From positions 1-51,910 of IMG/VR virus record IMGVR_UViG_3300042330_000270: a stretch of 51,910 bases of DNA. One strand, 5' to 3'. The notes under the pieces were generated by a model, which searched no databases, was not told the DNA's origin, and was given only the letters and a program-made list of their open reading frames with translations. Positions 1 to 8,425 of this stretch are shown here, in pieces (the stretch's first letter is position 1; every line of letters starts with the position of its first letter). The stretch comes from a virus. Made by a program: the position numbers and the translations under genes.

Positions 1-3000
1 GACCTTCAGCGCCGGGAACATTCCAATCAGCGCATTCCCATAACCAACCGGATCAGCCTTTACTTCTTCGGCTTGCTTGGCGCTTTCTTGCTCGGCACCC
101 CGCCCTCTTTGATCCACTTCCGGCAGTCCCACTTCGGGTCTTTCTTGGCGAAGCACGCCCTCATCTGGCTTTGGTTTTTGAACGGCATCGGGTTTTGTGG
201 GTTTTGGTTGCTTTGCTTTTACTGGCTTTTCAACGAGAGCTTCTGCGGCTGGCGCTTCCTCTCCTTTGAACACGTACAGTTCGCCTTCTTTGACGTAGCC
301 TTTTGGGATGCCTCCTCCTATGGCGTTGATGTAATCCTGACCAACTGGTTGTTTATCTCGAACGGCTAAGTCGCCAAGCTGTCTGATTAGCTGAGGATTT
401 GCGGCGACCATTCGCGCTGTTTGTTCTGCTTTTCTCTGCTTCCGCTTACGGTAGTCGGATTTTGGATCAACTACAACTTCGTCCAGTGGTATTGGATCTT
501 GAAGCCCCTGTAGCAAAACCATCTGCTTTCCTTCTGCGGTAAAGATGTTGTCAATGCGGCGAGTAATTCTGTCGTCTCCTCCTTTTACAAAGACTTCATC
601 TCCTTTTTCCGGAGTCATCTGTTCCGGCTTCGTCGTATCGCGGGCGGTTGGCGTTTCCTCAGTAGTCTTCATTTCTTCAGTCGGCTGTTCTGCCGTTGGT
701 TTGACAGCGGCAGGCTCAGATTCGGAAGTTGTTGGCCGAATTTGTTGGCTTACAAAATAAAATATTCCTTGGGCTCCTCTTTTTGCCCTCCCGTCCGCCG
801 CTAGTTTCAGCCAAACATTGCGCCCATTTCCATACTGAGATTTAGAACTTTGAAGCGTGATTCCCCTCTTTGCCAATTCTTCACCTAAAGAAATATACGC
901 ATCTTTTCCTACGCCGCTGCCGCGCTCGGACGGATCGAGTTCGACAAATGTGATTTCCGCACTATTTCCATCAATAGCAAAGCTGAATTGCTTGAACTTT
1001 ACTTCGCGTCCGTTCTTAGAAACTTGAATTACTCCGCCGCCATTATTAACAAGATCATCTATATTGACTATTCTAACTCCTGATTGTTGAGGTTCCGTGA
1101 CGGTTACTCCGTCTGCATTAGCTGCGTCCGTCAATGTGGTTGGCGCAACAGGCGCAACGGTGGCATCAGGAGTAGGAGCTGCTTTCGGTTGAGTTGGAGA
1201 TTGCGCAGGCTGTTGAAACGGTTGCTGTTGACCAGGAACGACTGGCAGATTTGATGGAGGAGGAATAATCGGAGCCGCTGCTGCGTTCGCTAAGCCTGCA
1301 AGTGCTGCCGCCGTCTGGCTGGTGTCCGGAACATCCGCAATCGCCTTCGCTGTTTCTGCGACCTGTTGAACAACCGGGTCGTCGGATTGGACGACAGGTG
1401 CTGGCGAGGGGATTGGTTCCGGCGCAGGTGTGACACTCGGCGCGACATTCTCTGGCGGTGCGACACTCGGTGCGACAGTCGCATCGGCACCAAGGATCTC
1501 AGCCTGCATCTGCTGAGCGGTGATTCCTGGTGCAGTGACTCTTGCTTGTCCGACGACGTTCGATCCGCCGCCAGCGATTCCTCCAAGGAGCGTGGCGTAC
1601 AGAGACTCGTTGATAACATCCGAAACCTTGCGATTCTGCGCTTCCGGTGACGGGTTGGTTGCGTACTGCGAGATCAGGTTAAGTGCTTGATCCAATCCTT
1701 CTTCGACGCCTTCGTGGAGCGCATCCTTGGCGATCCCTGTGGCAATGCTTCGAGCGAGCTGTCGTCCTTCTTGCGTTGTCAGCACATCACGAACACCAGA
1801 TTTCACAATATCCCGGATCGTGAACTCGCCAGCCTTCCGGCCCATGGATGCGAAGTCTTCCACGCCACCACGACCGAGTACGCCGAACGTGTGAGTCAGT
1901 GCCCCGGTGATTGCGCCTGCCGTGATGCCTGCCGTCCTGGCAATGCCGATGGATTCCTCCGGGGATTTACCCATGGCGCGAACCTCGGTATAAACCTGTC
2001 CGAAAGTTGATCCAGCGGAAGTAAGCCCAGCGTAAGCGGAACCGATTGCCCGTTGCGTGCCGATACCTCCTTTGAGCGGATTGTTCGACATCGTCCGAGC
2101 GGCTACCTCCAACGCTCCGGTCGCAACATCGTCAGCGGCTTGCGCCGACAGATTCGGGATCAGCTTCGCCAGTTCCGTCTTTAGCGCCGCTTTCTCTCCA
2201 GTGATTGCTGCCTGCCGGATTGCGGTACGGGCTGCGGCTTTGGAAAGTCCAGTCCTCGCAGACAGTGCTGCTGCTTGAGAGAATGACAATGCGCCTCCGC
2301 TCATGATGCCGATTGCCATCTGAACAGCAAGATCCGGTAGAATCCGAGCAACATCACCAGTCAGCTTGATTGCGCCTGCGCCGCCAGTCCGATTGGCAAC
2401 AGCTTCCTCTGCTTGCATCTGCCCGCTCTGAACCATAGTGGCATAGCGAACATCCTCGGCATCCTTCACGCTCCCGAACATCCCGAGAATTGCGCTCGGC
2501 GTCATAATGACGTTCATTCCGCCTTGCTCCAAAGCGGTCCTGGTTTGTCCAATGAACTCGCCAACGTCGTCGTACCACGCCTGATCCCTCTTGTCCTTGT
2601 AGTACCGAGTGATGGCTTTCGCCATATCCTTCCGCTCAACGACATCCTTGGCGTAGTCCTCCCGGAAGTCATCCCGGTTGGCGAGCAGGTTGTTGTAGAT
2701 GTCACCAGCAACAGCATCGGCAAACTGAGTCCGCGCTTCTTTGGCAAGGTTCTTTGCTTCGTCCGGCGCATTCGCTTTATCGACGGCGGCGTTGTACCCC
2801 TCTTCGTCAAAGAATAGATTCGGATCTTGCACGCGGACTTCCGGCGCAACATCCTTGTTCTTCACGCGGACGGTGGAGTCCAGTTGCTTGACGTAGTCCT
2901 CAACGCTTGTCGCCTTGCTTACCCAGCGGTTGACGGCGGTTGGCGCATTCTCAATCAACGCCTCCATGTAATCCTGCTGGACTTGCTCATCGCTCAATCC

Positions 3001-3822
3001 GTACTTCTTCTGGTACTCGTTGATCGCGGCGAGCGGCTTGTATTGAGCATCAGCCAGCGGGTTGTACCGAGCGTTCGCAGCCTCAAGCATGGACGACTCC
3101 ATGTCCACATACTCGGGATCAACGACACTCCACACGCCTTCCTTGTTCTTCTTGAGCGCCGGGGACTGTGGAGTTCCGATGTCGGCACCAAAGACTTCCG
3201 TTCCTTCTTGGATCGCATTGACCACCTTGTCGGCAACATCCCGCGTGATGACAGAGTTCGCCAGTTCGCGGCGGCGGGTAACGGTCGCGGACTTCTCCAT
3301 CTCGGGGCGCAACCCGGCGTAGAGCATCTTGATGTCTGGCGGCGCATCGGATTCAAGAATCGCTTCCCTGTACTTCTGTGGATCGTTGACGATTGTCGGA
3401 TTGAACACCATCTGCCCGCGAACGAATGCCGCGTTCCGCTTTCCTTGCAGCACCTCGCCCTGGATAGCGTTGTCCTCTGGCGTTGGCTTTTGCGAAGCAA
3501 ATGCCTTCTGCGTATCCTGGAATGCCGTGGAGAACGAGTTGTAGTCCGCCAAGATATCCTCATCGGATGGTCCGACAATGTCATCGGACGCAAGGTTCTT
3601 CCGGGTGCGGATGTCCAGTAGCTTGAATTGGCTGAACGTATCCGGTTCGTCGAAGTCTCCATCTCGGATTCCCTTGGCGATTGCCTGCTGCGACCACTTG
3701 TCATATTCAGCAACCCTCTGTTCAGCCGGAAGCGAGAAGATGTTACTTTCCTCGGCTACCTGTTTCCAAGGCTTGATGGGTTCTGGCTGAGGTGCGGTGC
3801 CAGTCGAAGTCGGAGCGTCCAT
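1..3822 (-). CDS. Giant polyvalent-type virion/ejection protein with GNAT-like domain (C-terminus off window)
   Basis: One reading frame stays open for 1,274 codons from an ATG at 3822 to the left edge, so the protein is incomplete. The first ~480 residues are charged and probably helical. Residues ~480-530 and ~590-640 are hydrophobic and rich in Gly/Ala. Residues ~770-900 are a Pro/Ala/Gln-rich linker with repeated VAPSVAP-like units. At ~925-1025 lies a segment resembling the acetyl-CoA-binding part of GNAT acetyltransferases (RGSGVGKDAY near residue 962). A Lys/Pro/Glu-rich tail follows. It is the last gene of the leftward structural block, where short-tailed phages often carry internal or ejected proteins. 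That role is inferred from size, position and domain mix. The start has an AGGA six bases upstream. Confidence 0.8.
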   Translation of the reverse strand, partial: MDAPTSTGTAPQPEPIKPWKQVAEESNIFSLPAEQRVAEYDKWSQQAIAKGIRDGDFDEPDTFSQFKLLDIRTRKNLASDDIVGPSDEDILADYNSFSTAFQDTQKAFASQKPTPEDNAIQGEVLQGKRNAAFVRGQMVFNPTIVNDPQKYREAILESDAPPDIKMLYAGLRPEMEKSATVTRRRELANSVITRDVADKVVNAIQEGTEVFGADIGTPQSPALKKNKEGVWSVVDPEYVDMESSMLEAANARYNPLADAQYKPLAAINEYQKKYGLSDEQVQQDYMEALIENAPTAVNRWVSKATSVEDYVKQLDSTVRVKNKDVAPEVRVQDPNLFFDEEGYNAAVDKANAPDEAKNLAKEARTQFADAVAGDIYNNLLANRDDFREDYAKDVVERKDMAKAITRYYKDKRDQAWYDDVGEFIGQTRTALEQGGMNVIMTPSAILGMFGSVKDAEDVRYATMVQSGQMQAEEAVANRTGGAGAIKLTGDVARILPDLAVQMAIGIMSGGALSFSQAAALSARTGLSKAAARTAIRQAAITGEKAALKTELAKLIPNLSAQAADDVATGALEVAARTMSNNPLKGGIGTQRAIGSAYAGLTSAGSTFGQVYTEVRAMGKSPEESIGIARTAGITAGAITGALTHTFGVLGRGGVEDFASMGRKAGEFTIRDIVKSGVRDVLTTQEGRQLARSIATGIAKDALHEGVEEGLDQALNLISQYATNPSPEAQNRKVSDVINESLYATLLGGIAGGGSNVVGQARVTAPGITAQQMQAEILGADATVAPSVAPPENVAPSVTPAPEPIPSPAPVVQSDDPVVQQVAETAKAIADVPDTSQTAAALAGLANAAAAPIIPPPSNLPVVPGQQQPFQQPAQSPTQPKAAPTPDATVAPVAPTTLTDAANADGVTVTEPQQSGVRIVNIDDLVNNGGGVIQVSKNGREVKFKQFSFAIDGNSAEITFVELDPSERGSGVGKDAYISLGEELAKRGITLQSSKSQYGNGRNVWLKLAADGRAKRGAQGIFYFVSQQIRPTTSESEPAAVKPTAEQPTEEMKTTEETPTARDTTKPEQMTPEKGDEVFVKGGDDRITRRIDNIFTAEGKQMVLLQGLQDPIPLDEVVVDPKSDYRKRKQRKAEQTARMVAANPQLIRQLGDLAVRDKQPVGQDYINAIGGGIPKGYVKEGELYVFKGEEAPAAEALVEKPVKAKQPKPTKPDAVQKPKPDEGVLRQERPEVGLPEVDQRGRGAEQESAKQAEEVKADPVGYGNALIGMFPALKV

Positions 3823-3869
3823 GCGTCCTGTAATTACGGGCGCAGGCAGCAAAAATCAAGCAGTCAGTT

Positions 3870-4907
3870 TCAGAAGAGATCCAACACGGTCTTCTTCTCT
3901 GGCGCTTTCTGTTCGCCTTGGAATCCTGCCGCCTCCTTTTGCATGTCCAAGATGCGAGCCTTTTCATCTTCCGGAAGATCATCAAATTTCTCACCCCTGA
4001 TGTATCTTTCCATGGCCGACTGCATCATCCGCTGGCGAGACAGATCAAGCCGTTGCTCCGATTCACTCGCCCTTCGCTGCTCGCGCTCAATCTCCATCTG
4101 CCTCCGCTGGTTCTTCGCCTTGGCGATGTACTCCGAAACCTTCATCCGATCTGCGTCATCCTTGATCTTCTCCCCGATGTAGGACTTCGTCACCGGATCA
4201 AAGACTGGCTCGACGTACTTCCCGCGCATTGCGGCGTTGGCATTCGGGTCCGTTTGCAGGATGGTGTCGATGGCATCCACGGCTTCTTGATCCTGCTCAA
4301 GCTGAAGGGCGCGGACATACGCTGCCTTTCTGCGGGCTGGCGCTGGCATCTTCGCCAAGGACGGATCTTCTGCGAATGACTCGTATGCAGTGAACGTCCG
4401 AGGGTTGTTCGTGATCCGCTGAAGCTGACGGACGTACATATCATCCGAAGCCATACGATCCGTTTCGTAAGCACGGCGCTGTTTCTCAAACGCGGCTTGC
4501 TCGGGCATGTCCTGCATTTCCTGCCGAGCTTGCGCCGTGCGGTATTCATTCGTCACCCGCTGAGCTTCCTGCACTTGCGGCAAGTTCTCCATATCGCCGA
4601 GAGCCTGTTTCTGTCCAAGCTGAGCGGACGCAATCGCCAGCTGCTCAGAGAACGGAAGGATTCTGCCCTGCGAAGCAAAAGATTGCCGCTGATATGCGCC
4701 GCCAGCGAGTTCGGTCGCCAGCTTATTCCTGCGGGAAAGGATGTCCTCGCGCTCAGTCATCTGCTCACCAAGCAATGCGGGCGAGTCGTACTGCCCAAAC
4801 GGAGACATCGTCTTCAGCGCCGGGGAGGGCGGAAAGAACTGAGCGGGCTCCGGTTCCCCGAAGAACTCGGATCTGGCTCTGGCGATTGGTTTCGGAGGAG
4901 GTGCCAT
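3870..4907 (-). CDS. Predicted virion protein, long helical (345 aa)
   Basis: Not recognised as a named family. The N-terminal ~45 residues are Pro-rich; most of the rest is rich in Glu, Gln, Arg and Ala with heptad-like patterning, suggesting extended helices or coiled coil. It starts two bases after the stop of the upstream gene and ends 47 bases before the giant virion gene. Together with the neighbour at 4909-6129 it resembles the set of internal helical proteins often encoded near the ejection-protein gene of short-tailed phages. That assignment is positional inference only. Confidence 0.7.
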   Translation of the reverse strand: MAPPPKPIARARSEFFGEPEPAQFFPPSPALKTMSPFGQYDSPALLGEQMTEREDILSRRNKLATELAGGAYQRQSFASQGRILPFSEQLAIASAQLGQKQALGDMENLPQVQEAQRVTNEYRTAQARQEMQDMPEQAAFEKQRRAYETDRMASDDMYVRQLQRITNNPRTFTAYESFAEDPSLAKMPAPARRKAAYVRALQLEQDQEAVDAIDTILQTDPNANAAMRGKYVEPVFDPVTKSYIGEKIKDDADRMKVSEYIAKAKNQRRQMEIEREQRRASESEQRLDLSRQRMMQSAMERYIRGEKFDDLPEDEKARILDMQKEAAGFQGEQKAPEKKTVLDLF

Positions 4908-4908
4908 C

Positions 4909-6129
4909 TTATCGGAGAGGTGGGGCGTATGGCGTTGAGTCTCGCCAGTTTACTGTCGGTCTAGGCTTAGGTCGCCATTCATTTCTGGTTTTGATTGTGG
5001 CTGCATTTCTCTTCCTCATTGCATCAGCGAATCCTTGGGTTCTTTGTGGCATCCGTCCAAGCATAAGGCTTTCATTCCTACCAGCCAGTGTGGAATAGTA
5101 CGCTTCGTCCTCAGCCTTTTCCACATTGGCAGCTTTCTGCATAGCGGCAGCAGACTCAAATTGACCAGACTCCAGATTCGCGACCTCCGCATCATACTTC
5201 CGCATCTGCGCGTCCGTCTCTTTGTCGTAGTTTTCCGAGAACGCTTTCTGCTCCTTCCCGAATTGCACCCGGCTCGCCCAGCGGTCTTCTGCTTTTCGCT
5301 TCGCAGACAGATCGCGGTCAAGCAACTGAAGTCTCCTCTGCTGTTCTTCTTTCTGGCGCATCACCACGGTTTCCGGCTTTGCCTCGTACTGCTGCTTGGC
5401 GTTTTCGTAATACTGCCTGCCAGCATCCGTCATAACTGGTTGACCTGCCGTATTCGTGAACGTGAGTTTGTTGGACTGCTGCTCTGGTGGTTGCTCTGGC
5501 AGAAAATTACTGGTAGCGCGAAGCAGTTCCTTGCTTCCAAAGTCATTAAGCGGAACCCCTGCCTTGTATGCAGCAAGCAGGACACTGTCTTTTTGTTCCT
5601 GCGTTTTCGCTTTACCCCAGATGTCCGTAAATTGACTTGCGAGTTCAGGACGCGGAGCGGGGCTGCCCTGCTGTTGAGCTGGCGTAGCTGGAGCGCCACC
5701 AGGGACTGTCGTCGAAAGCGCAGCTGGCGGAACCCTCTGGCTGGACGGAGCTTGCGGTGCCATGTCTTGCGCTGGCTGCATTGGTTGACGCTGAGCCGCT
5801 TGCCGGAAGTCATATCCACCAACGCCGACAGCTCCGCGCTGGGATGCCTGACGAAAATCAAACCCGGCGAGCCCAGTCTTCTCTGGCTGTTGCCCTGCGG
5901 CGAACATGCTTTGCTCGTACCTGCGCTGCCCGGTTTGCGCCAACTGATCGAAGGAACCAGAGACTCCGACTGGCATTCCCATCTTGTCTGCCTGCTGGGC
6001 TACTGTCATCGCACGACCAAAGTCACCGGAAGCTCGCGCCTGCCGATACTGCTTATTGAGCAAGGACTTGTCCCGGAAGGCCGTTTCTCGCGCCTGCCGC
6101 ATTGCTGGTGTTTCTGAAAGTGAAGCCAT
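4909..6129 (-). CDS. Predicted virion protein, Gln/Ala-rich (406 aa)
   Basis: Not recognised. The N-terminal ~90 residues are charged and helical. Residues ~90-190 are Pro/Gln/Ala-rich with a short repeat (GFDFRQASQRGAVGVGGYDFRQAAQR: FDFRQA then YDFRQA). The C-terminal half is Lys/Glu/Arg-rich and looks coiled-coil. A TTG start would extend it to 6171, into the upstream gene; the ATG at 6129, two bases past that gene's stop, is preferred. It is part of the leftward structural block and is probably an internal or tail-associated protein. Confidence 0.72.
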   Translation of the reverse strand: MASLSETPAMRQARETAFRDKSLLNKQYRQARASGDFGRAMTVAQQADKMGMPVGVSGSFDQLAQTGQRRYEQSMFAAGQQPEKTGLAGFDFRQASQRGAVGVGGYDFRQAAQRQPMQPAQDMAPQAPSSQRVPPAALSTTVPGGAPATPAQQQGSPAPRPELASQFTDIWGKAKTQEQKDSVLLAAYKAGVPLNDFGSKELLRATSNFLPEQPPEQQSNKLTFTNTAGQPVMTDAGRQYYENAKQQYEAKPETVVMRQKEEQQRRLQLLDRDLSAKRKAEDRWASRVQFGKEQKAFSENYDKETDAQMRKYDAEVANLESGQFESAAAMQKAANVEKAEDEAYYSTLAGRNESLMLGRMPQRTQGFADAMRKRNAATIKTRNEWRPKPRPTVNWRDSTPYAPPLR

Positions 6130-6131
6130 GA

Positions 6132-7073
6132 TTAGTATCTGGATGGAAGTCCTGGGATTCCTGCCCCCCAAATCTCAAACTGCGGACGACCCTTCGCTCC
6201 TCCGCGAGACTGGCTGAGTTCAAGTTCAAGCTGCTTGTTGACCTGTGACCAGTGGAAAGTTGCGCGATCCAAGTCGGCATTGTCCTCTGCCGTGACTGCA
6301 AGGAATGCATGCTTTAGAACGGTGATGTTGTCGATGTGAACGACATCTGTGTTCGATGTGATCTCTTGGAACTTCTTCTTTACCAGCGCCGAGACTCGCC
6401 ACTCATCCGTTGTTTCCGGTGGAGCCTGCGGAACTTTGTACCTGCGATATTCACTGACGTTACTGCCGGGGATCAGCACTGCGTAGATGATGTCATCGGC
6501 ATCAGTGACAAGAACCCGATCTGGCATGGATGTGTACTGGATGCTCTTGATCGCAACGAGCGGGGATGCTGGTGTCAGCGTGATGGTTGACAACCCGTTG
6601 AGTGAACCAGTCCAGACGACCTTCCCGGTATCAGTGATGTAGTCAACGCGGATGGTATCTGATGTATCCCACGTTCCGGAAACGAGAGTGAATGTCAGCG
6701 CGTCCAGCCCTTCAATCGGCAGATCGGACAAGGTTGGAACGAAGCCTTCGTCAATCAGACCGTAGATGTACGACGCCGGAGACTCAACGTAGCCAGGGCC
6801 TTTCCGCTGGTACTCATAATGGATACTCTGAATCTCAATCGGGCAGTCATTCAGCCGCGCCATGATGATCGACTCGTAATCTTCCGGCAGGCAGAAGTAT
6901 CCGGCGCTGGCGTCGATGTCGATCTCGTCCTGCAATGCCCGCCAGTTCCCCATGTCGTACAGCCTTGGCATCACCTGATTCAGCATCGGGATGATGCTTG
7001 TTGCAGAGGAATGCCCGTCGTTCAGCGGCAGGTAAGCCGAGAGGAGGCTGTTGATTTGGGCGACGGTTTTCAC
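6132..7073 (-). CDS. Putative head-tail connector/adaptor-like protein (313 aa)
   Basis: The N-terminal ~75 residues are helical (lengths of Leu/Asn/Arg with LYDMGNWRALQDE), followed by YFCLPEDYESI and a beta-rich middle. This layout resembles podovirus head-tail adaptor or tail-tubular proteins, but the similarity is by eye only. The start is GTG (7073). The 41-base gap upstream contains a copy of the TACG-N6-CGGAT element 15 bases before the start, so this gene may begin its own transcript covering the last four leftward genes. Confidence 0.72.
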   Translation of the reverse strand: MKTVAQINSLLSAYLPLNDGHSSATSIIPMLNQVMPRLYDMGNWRALQDEIDIDASAGYFCLPEDYESIIMARLNDCPIEIQSIHYEYQRKGPGYVESPASYIYGLIDEGFVPTLSDLPIEGLDALTFTLVSGTWDTSDTIRVDYITDTGKVVWTGSLNGLSTITLTPASPLVAIKSIQYTSMPDRVLVTDADDIIYAVLIPGSNVSEYRRYKVPQAPPETTDEWRVSALVKKKFQEITSNTDVVHIDNITVLKHAFLAVTAEDNADLDRATFHWSQVNKQLELELSQSRGGAKGRPQFEIWGAGIPGLPSRY

Positions 7074-7088
7074 TTGCTGCTTATGGTA

Positions 7089-7102
7089 TCCGGGATTGCG
7101 TA
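7089..7102 (-). promoter_or_regulatory. TACG-N6-CGTATT element copy (upstream of 7073 gene)
   Basis: On the minus strand this reads TACG caatcc CGGATA. It matches the recurring element with one change in the right half, the same change (CGGAT) as in the copy before the portal gene. It fills the short gap between two leftward genes, 15 bases from the GTG start. Confidence 0.5.
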
Positions 7103-7114
7103 GGAGTCAATAGA

Positions 7115-7708
7115 TCAGACGATGCCGAAGGCGATTGCGAAGTCGTTGTGCTGGGTTGGGCGCTGGATGGTTATTGATCCGAAATGGGTTTGTATCAGCG
7201 AGATTGAGCCTTCAGTATCGACTGAATACTCAGCAAGCCTGACTCGCGTGTATGCCGCATCGTTTGGCGGTATGACTCCTTTTGCGACGGAGAATGCGAC
7301 AGTGGCTTTGGATTTATTCGCCATGCCAGCCGAGTAGTTGTACTCGCTTACAAACGTCACTGTCCCGAAAAACTGGAGCGTTGCCGCAATCGGATCTTCA
7401 GCGAGAGACAGTTCGATGTAAATGTCGCCAGATTCTTCCGGGACAAACCCGGTCAATGTCGTCTGCGGAATCGTGTCTGTGACGTACGATGCGCCTGGTG
7501 CTGCCGCTGGGGTTCTGACCCTCCCTCTGTTTACGATCACCTCGCCATCAACAACCTCGCACTGGAAGTCAAATCCTTGAACAAAGTTGACCTCATCCTG
7601 CGGGATCGCTCGCACCACATCCGTCTCCACTCTGTCGCGGTCTACGGCAATCAGCGTTCCAAGATCGCTTGGAATGACTTGAATTGCGTAGCCCGGGATG
7701 ATTGCCAT
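7115..7708 (-). CDS. Predicted structural protein, paralogue of next upstream gene (197 aa)
   Basis: Beta-rich protein of unknown name. It shares a pattern with the adjacent 237-aa protein: VDGEVIVNRGRV here against SDGVISINRGYI there, and YTRVRLAEYSVDTEG against KIRIRLADIDEDG near the C-terminus, each ending in a short FGSITI or LGLITL strand. The two genes are three bases apart. The pair looks like an old tandem duplication in the tail or fibre part of the structural block. The start ATG at 7708 follows directly on the upstream stop. Confidence 0.72.
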   Translation of the reverse strand: MAIIPGYAIQVIPSDLGTLIAVDRDRVETDVVRAIPQDEVNFVQGFDFQCEVVDGEVIVNRGRVRTPAAAPGASYVTDTIPQTTLTGFVPEESGDIYIELSLAEDPIAATLQFFGTVTFVSEYNYSAGMANKSKATVAFSVAKGVIPPNDAAYTRVRLAEYSVDTEGSISLIQTHFGSITIQRPTQHNDFAIAFGIV

Positions 7709-7711
7709 TAC

Positions 7712-8425
7712 TCAGCGGAAGTTCCAGTTCTCGACTTTGGTTTCGTATGTCTGCGGAAGCGTGATGAGCCCAAGATGGGATTGGTTTACAACGCCATCTT
7801 CGTCAATGTCGGCAAGGCGGATGCGGATCTTGTTGTCTGTCGGGAACGACGGGAACTCCTCGGAGTACACTTCAAACAGACTTGCCTCGCCTGGAGACAT
7901 GAGCTGAACGAGATCCAACCCGGACCATTCCGTTCTCAGGATGATTGTTGACTGGTAGTTGTTCGCCTCAATGTACGCAACACTGTCGTAAGTGTTCCAC
8001 GGCGAGTTGTCTTCACCTTTAAACACGGTTACTGCAATTGCGATGAAAACCGAACACTTTGGCGAATCCGGATTGACGCTGAGTTGACCAGCAATCACCA
8101 GCGTCTCTTCGCTTTTCCACTCGTTGCTTACATAGTACGAGTTGAGAATGTATCCGCGATTGATACTGATTACTCCATCTGAGTACGAAACGCGGAATCC
8201 CATCCCAGTGAGCGGATCTTCCTGCGGCGCTTGGACTACGGCTTGGACTGCCTCTTGGACGACCGAGTCGCTGACTGACACAATGTAGTCGCCGTTGACC
8301 TCTTGAATACCGATGCCTTCGCCGGGGATGATTGTCTCTTTCTTTGAAATTAGCGCAGCAATCCTAGGAAGCCCGTCTGGGATTTCGTCTGGATCTAAGA
8401 GATGGTTTACGTTCAGCGGGATCAT
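7712..8425 (-). CDS. Predicted structural protein, paralogue of next downstream gene (237 aa)
   Basis: Acidic, beta-rich protein with a ~75-residue N-terminal extension (MIPLNVNHLLDPDEIPDG) that its shorter paralogue lacks. The shared core begins around residue 75 (MGFRVSYSDGVISINRG). It overlaps the upstream 590-aa gene by ATGA, implying coupled translation. Tail or fibre-associated by position; function unknown. Confidence 0.72.
   Translation of the reverse strand: MIPLNVNHLLDPDEIPDGLPRIAALISKKETIIPGEGIGIQEVNGDYIVSVSDSVVQEAVQAVVQAPQEDPLTGMGFRVSYSDGVISINRGYILNSYYVSNEWKSEETLVIAGQLSVNPDSPKCSVFIAIAVTVFKGEDNSPWNTYDSVAYIEANNYQSTIILRTEWSGLDLVQLMSPGEASLFEVYSEEFPSFPTDNKIRIRLADIDEDGVVNQSHLGLITLPQTYETKVENWNFR

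Noticed and set aside
2827-3621. 264-codon plus-strand open frame
   Set aside because: Antisense to the giant virion gene, whose frame is open for 1,274 codons; the other is a mirror effect of codon bias.
5035-6117. 360-codon plus-strand open frame
   Set aside because: Antisense to the 406-aa virion gene, which has good coding character and fits the leftward operon; the plus-strand product is Leu/Arg/His-rich with no motifs.
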